DNA from: M55B154 sp964486725
Lineage (GTDB): Bacteria; Spirochaetota; UBA4802; UB4802
Length of the DNA: 6,287 bases
Direction of reading: 5' to 3'
Assembly: GCA_964486725.1 (NCBI GenBank)
Contig: CAZAOK010000150.1
Span: 1-6,287, forward strand
The position numbers and the translations under genes are program-made. The notes under the pieces are model-generated. The model searched no databases and was not told where the DNA came from. It saw nothing but the letters and a program-made list of their open reading frames with translations. Below, piece by piece: positions 4,808-6,287 of this stretch; position 1 is the first letter of the stretch; every line of letters begins with the position of its first letter.

Positions 4808-6287
4808 ATGCGTGCATATATCCGTTCGTTTATCTTCCCCGGTAGGGAAGGCTATACGCAAACATATATTGAAGAACTGCATTACCAGTGCAGGAGAGTG
4901 CTGCTCCCGGCATCAATTATATGTATCGTGGCCTGGCTTCCCTATGTATCCGTTGACTCAATACTGTTTCCAGGTGAACCGCTTATTGTGAACCTGCGTT
5001 ATGGACTGACGGTTGTGGCATTGATGATATTCATATTACAGTTTGTTCCCCTTCTGAACGAAAAAAGCATGTACCTGCTTGCGGCACTGGGGTTCTATCT
5101 TCTTGTAGCCACCGGGCTTATCACTGGAATATCAGGTGCAGACCCGGTATACATGGGCGGATATCTCTTTGTACTGGTGGTGCCTGTCATTGCTCCTATC
5201 CAGAGAAACCTGCTGTGGACTATAGTGTTTGCCTCCTTAATGGTTTTTTTCGCAAGTGGCTTCTCACGTAACATGGAATTCACCACTATTCGTGACCAGT
5301 ACAAGCTTAACGACCTGATAGCGACCACTATGTTCTCGCTGGTGTTTATTTATGTTCTTGACCGCATACGGTACAGGAACTGGAAACAGTCACTGCAGGT
5401 GGGCCAGCAGAAAGTTCAGCTGCAGGAGGACAGTTCACGCATCAGTACCATCGTGGAAAGAGCAAAGGAGGTAACCCGTAACGTGGCAGAAGCCACGGGT
5501 ATACTTAATAACATGTCAGGGCGGGTTAACGAGACCGTGTCAAGCCAGTCGGTTCATTTTACAGAAACAAGGGACGCGGGAAAGCGGGTTATCCTTTCTT
5601 TCGACTCACTTCGTGAAACAACCAGGGCACAGCTTGACACCAATAGCCGCGCACGGGATCTCAGCCAGCAGATACGAAACGACCTGTCAGGAACAGCCAG
5701 TCACAGTGTGAAGGCGAGCAGTGATGCGGTACGGGTGAAGGAACTGTCCGATGAGTGCGATAATAAGCTTACTGCGGCAATGGCCGTTGTCAAAAAGTTG
5801 ATGGATGAATCTGCCCGCATTGAAGAGATATCCAGTACCATAAACGATATTGCCGATCAGACCAGCCTTCTGGCCCTTAACGCTTCTATCGAGTCTGCCC
5901 GGGCTGGTGAGCACGGAAGGGGTTTCTCAGTGGTGGCCGAAGAAATATCCAAACTTGCCGAAAGAAGTATTAATTCGGCCCGTGAAATCAGCGGTATAGT
6001 GGGAAACTCCGTGGAACAGATAAATATTTCTTCACTGCAGATGAAGGAAACATCTGATTCGCTGAAAGAGATTGTGAGTTTCCTGGAGGGGAACCGGCAA
6101 TTCCTGGTTGAATTCGAATCGCTGGTTCGGTCTCAGGATGATGACATGAAGGAGTTGATACAGCATTTTGAAGGGATGATCAACTATTCTGAATCGGTTA
6201 ATTCTCTCATAGAAAAGAATACCCTCGAAATATCCCACTCGCAGGAGGTTATGGAACATATTGAAGATTTTTACCAGAACCTCCTTG
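4808..6287 (+). CDS. Methyl-accepting chemotaxis-like receptor with six-TM N-terminus (partial, 3' end missing)
   Basis: The frame is open from the ATG to the window edge (493 complete codons plus one base), so the C-terminus is missing. About six hydrophobic segments occur near residues 31-48, 62-84, 87-108, 115-131, 133-151 and 168-185, joined by short loops. There is no room for a large periplasmic ligand-binding domain such as Cache or 4HB. From ~195 onward the protein is a long helical coiled coil with no clear HAMP domain. The signalling hairpin tip (~340-385) is classical: IADQTSLLALNASIESARAG followed by EHGRGFSVVAEEISKLAERS. Residues matching the trimer-contact Asn381, Glu385 and Arg388 of E. 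coli Tsr are kept (Asn358, Glu362, Arg365). It should therefore couple to CheA/CheW and control motility or a related response. What it senses is unknown; a signal within the membrane is an inference. A Shine-Dalgarno sequence AGAGGT lies 7 nt upstream. The gene is monocistronic as far as can be seen on its left side. Confidence 0.9.
   Translation, partial: MRAYIRSFIFPGREGYTQTYIEELHYQCRRVLLPASIICIVAWLPYVSVDSILFPGEPLIVNLRYGLTVVALMIFILQFVPLLNEKSMYLLAALGFYLLVATGLITGISGADPVYMGGYLFVLVVPVIAPIQRNLLWTIVFASLMVFFASGFSRNMEFTTIRDQYKLNDLIATTMFSLVFIYVLDRIRYRNWKQSLQVGQQKVQLQEDSSRISTIVERAKEVTRNVAEATGILNNMSGRVNETVSSQSVHFTETRDAGKRVILSFDSLRETTRAQLDTNSRARDLSQQIRNDLSGTASHSVKASSDAVRVKELSDECDNKLTAAMAVVKKLMDESARIEEISSTINDIADQTSLLALNASIESARAGEHGRGFSVVAEEISKLAERSINSAREISGIVGNSVEQINISSLQMKETSDSLKEIVSFLEGNRQFLVEFESLVRSQDDDMKELIQHFEGMINYSESVNSLIEKNTLEISHSQEVMEHIEDFYQNLL

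Noticed and set aside
5095..5328. 77-codon open frame on the - strand, and others at 5687-5914 and 6032-6259
   Set aside because: All lie antisense to the continuous chemoreceptor frame, which has clear membrane segments and a signalling hairpin.

Overview
The window reads as bacterial chromosome of moderate GC content, with an AT-rich start. The most telling lineage cue is the chemoreceptor signalling tip near the right edge, whose variant of the conserved hairpin (ASIESARAGEHGRGF, with AEEISKLAE after it) is of a kind I associate with spirochaete receptors. Membrane chemoreceptors beside cyclic-nucleotide/GGDEF regulators fit a motile, free-living spirochaete. This assignment is inference, at roughly 55% confidence.

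Left part (1-2087). A 371-base region without a convincing gene has a GC-rich first ~110 bases and an AT-rich remainder. It holds a plausible extended -10 promoter and would give a leader of about 140 nt. It leads into a complete DEAD-box RNA helicase of RhlB type with a long basic, low-complexity tail and a distinct short C-terminal segment.

Middle (2098-4037). Two tandem paralogues follow on the same strand. Each has an N-terminal cyclic-nucleotide-binding (CNB) fold, a helical linker and a C-terminal GGDEF domain. The first starts 10 bases after the helicase stop, and the second overlaps the first by ATGA, so the three genes look like one operon. The pair is asymmetric. The second copy has an intact diguanylate-cyclase active site and an RxxD inhibitory site. 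The first has lost a metal-binding aspartate (now Lys), reads RGDEF, lacks RxxD and has an eroded C-terminal motif. The simplest model is one cyclase and one degenerate partner or effector, both behind CNB sensors.

Right part (4030-6287). A convergent gene for a 217-residue membrane-anchored protein of unknown function overlaps the 3' end of the second GGDEF gene by 8 bp. A 124-bp divergent intergenic region separates it from a chemoreceptor-like gene on the + strand. That gene has six predicted membrane segments and a classical methyl-accepting signalling hairpin, and it runs off the window edge.

No tRNA, rRNA, CRISPR array, insertion sequence or clear intrinsic terminator was seen. The most noteworthy signals are the asymmetric CNB-GGDEF pair in an RNA-helicase operon, the helicase tail module, and the six-TM chemoreceptor without a visible periplasmic sensor or HAMP domain.
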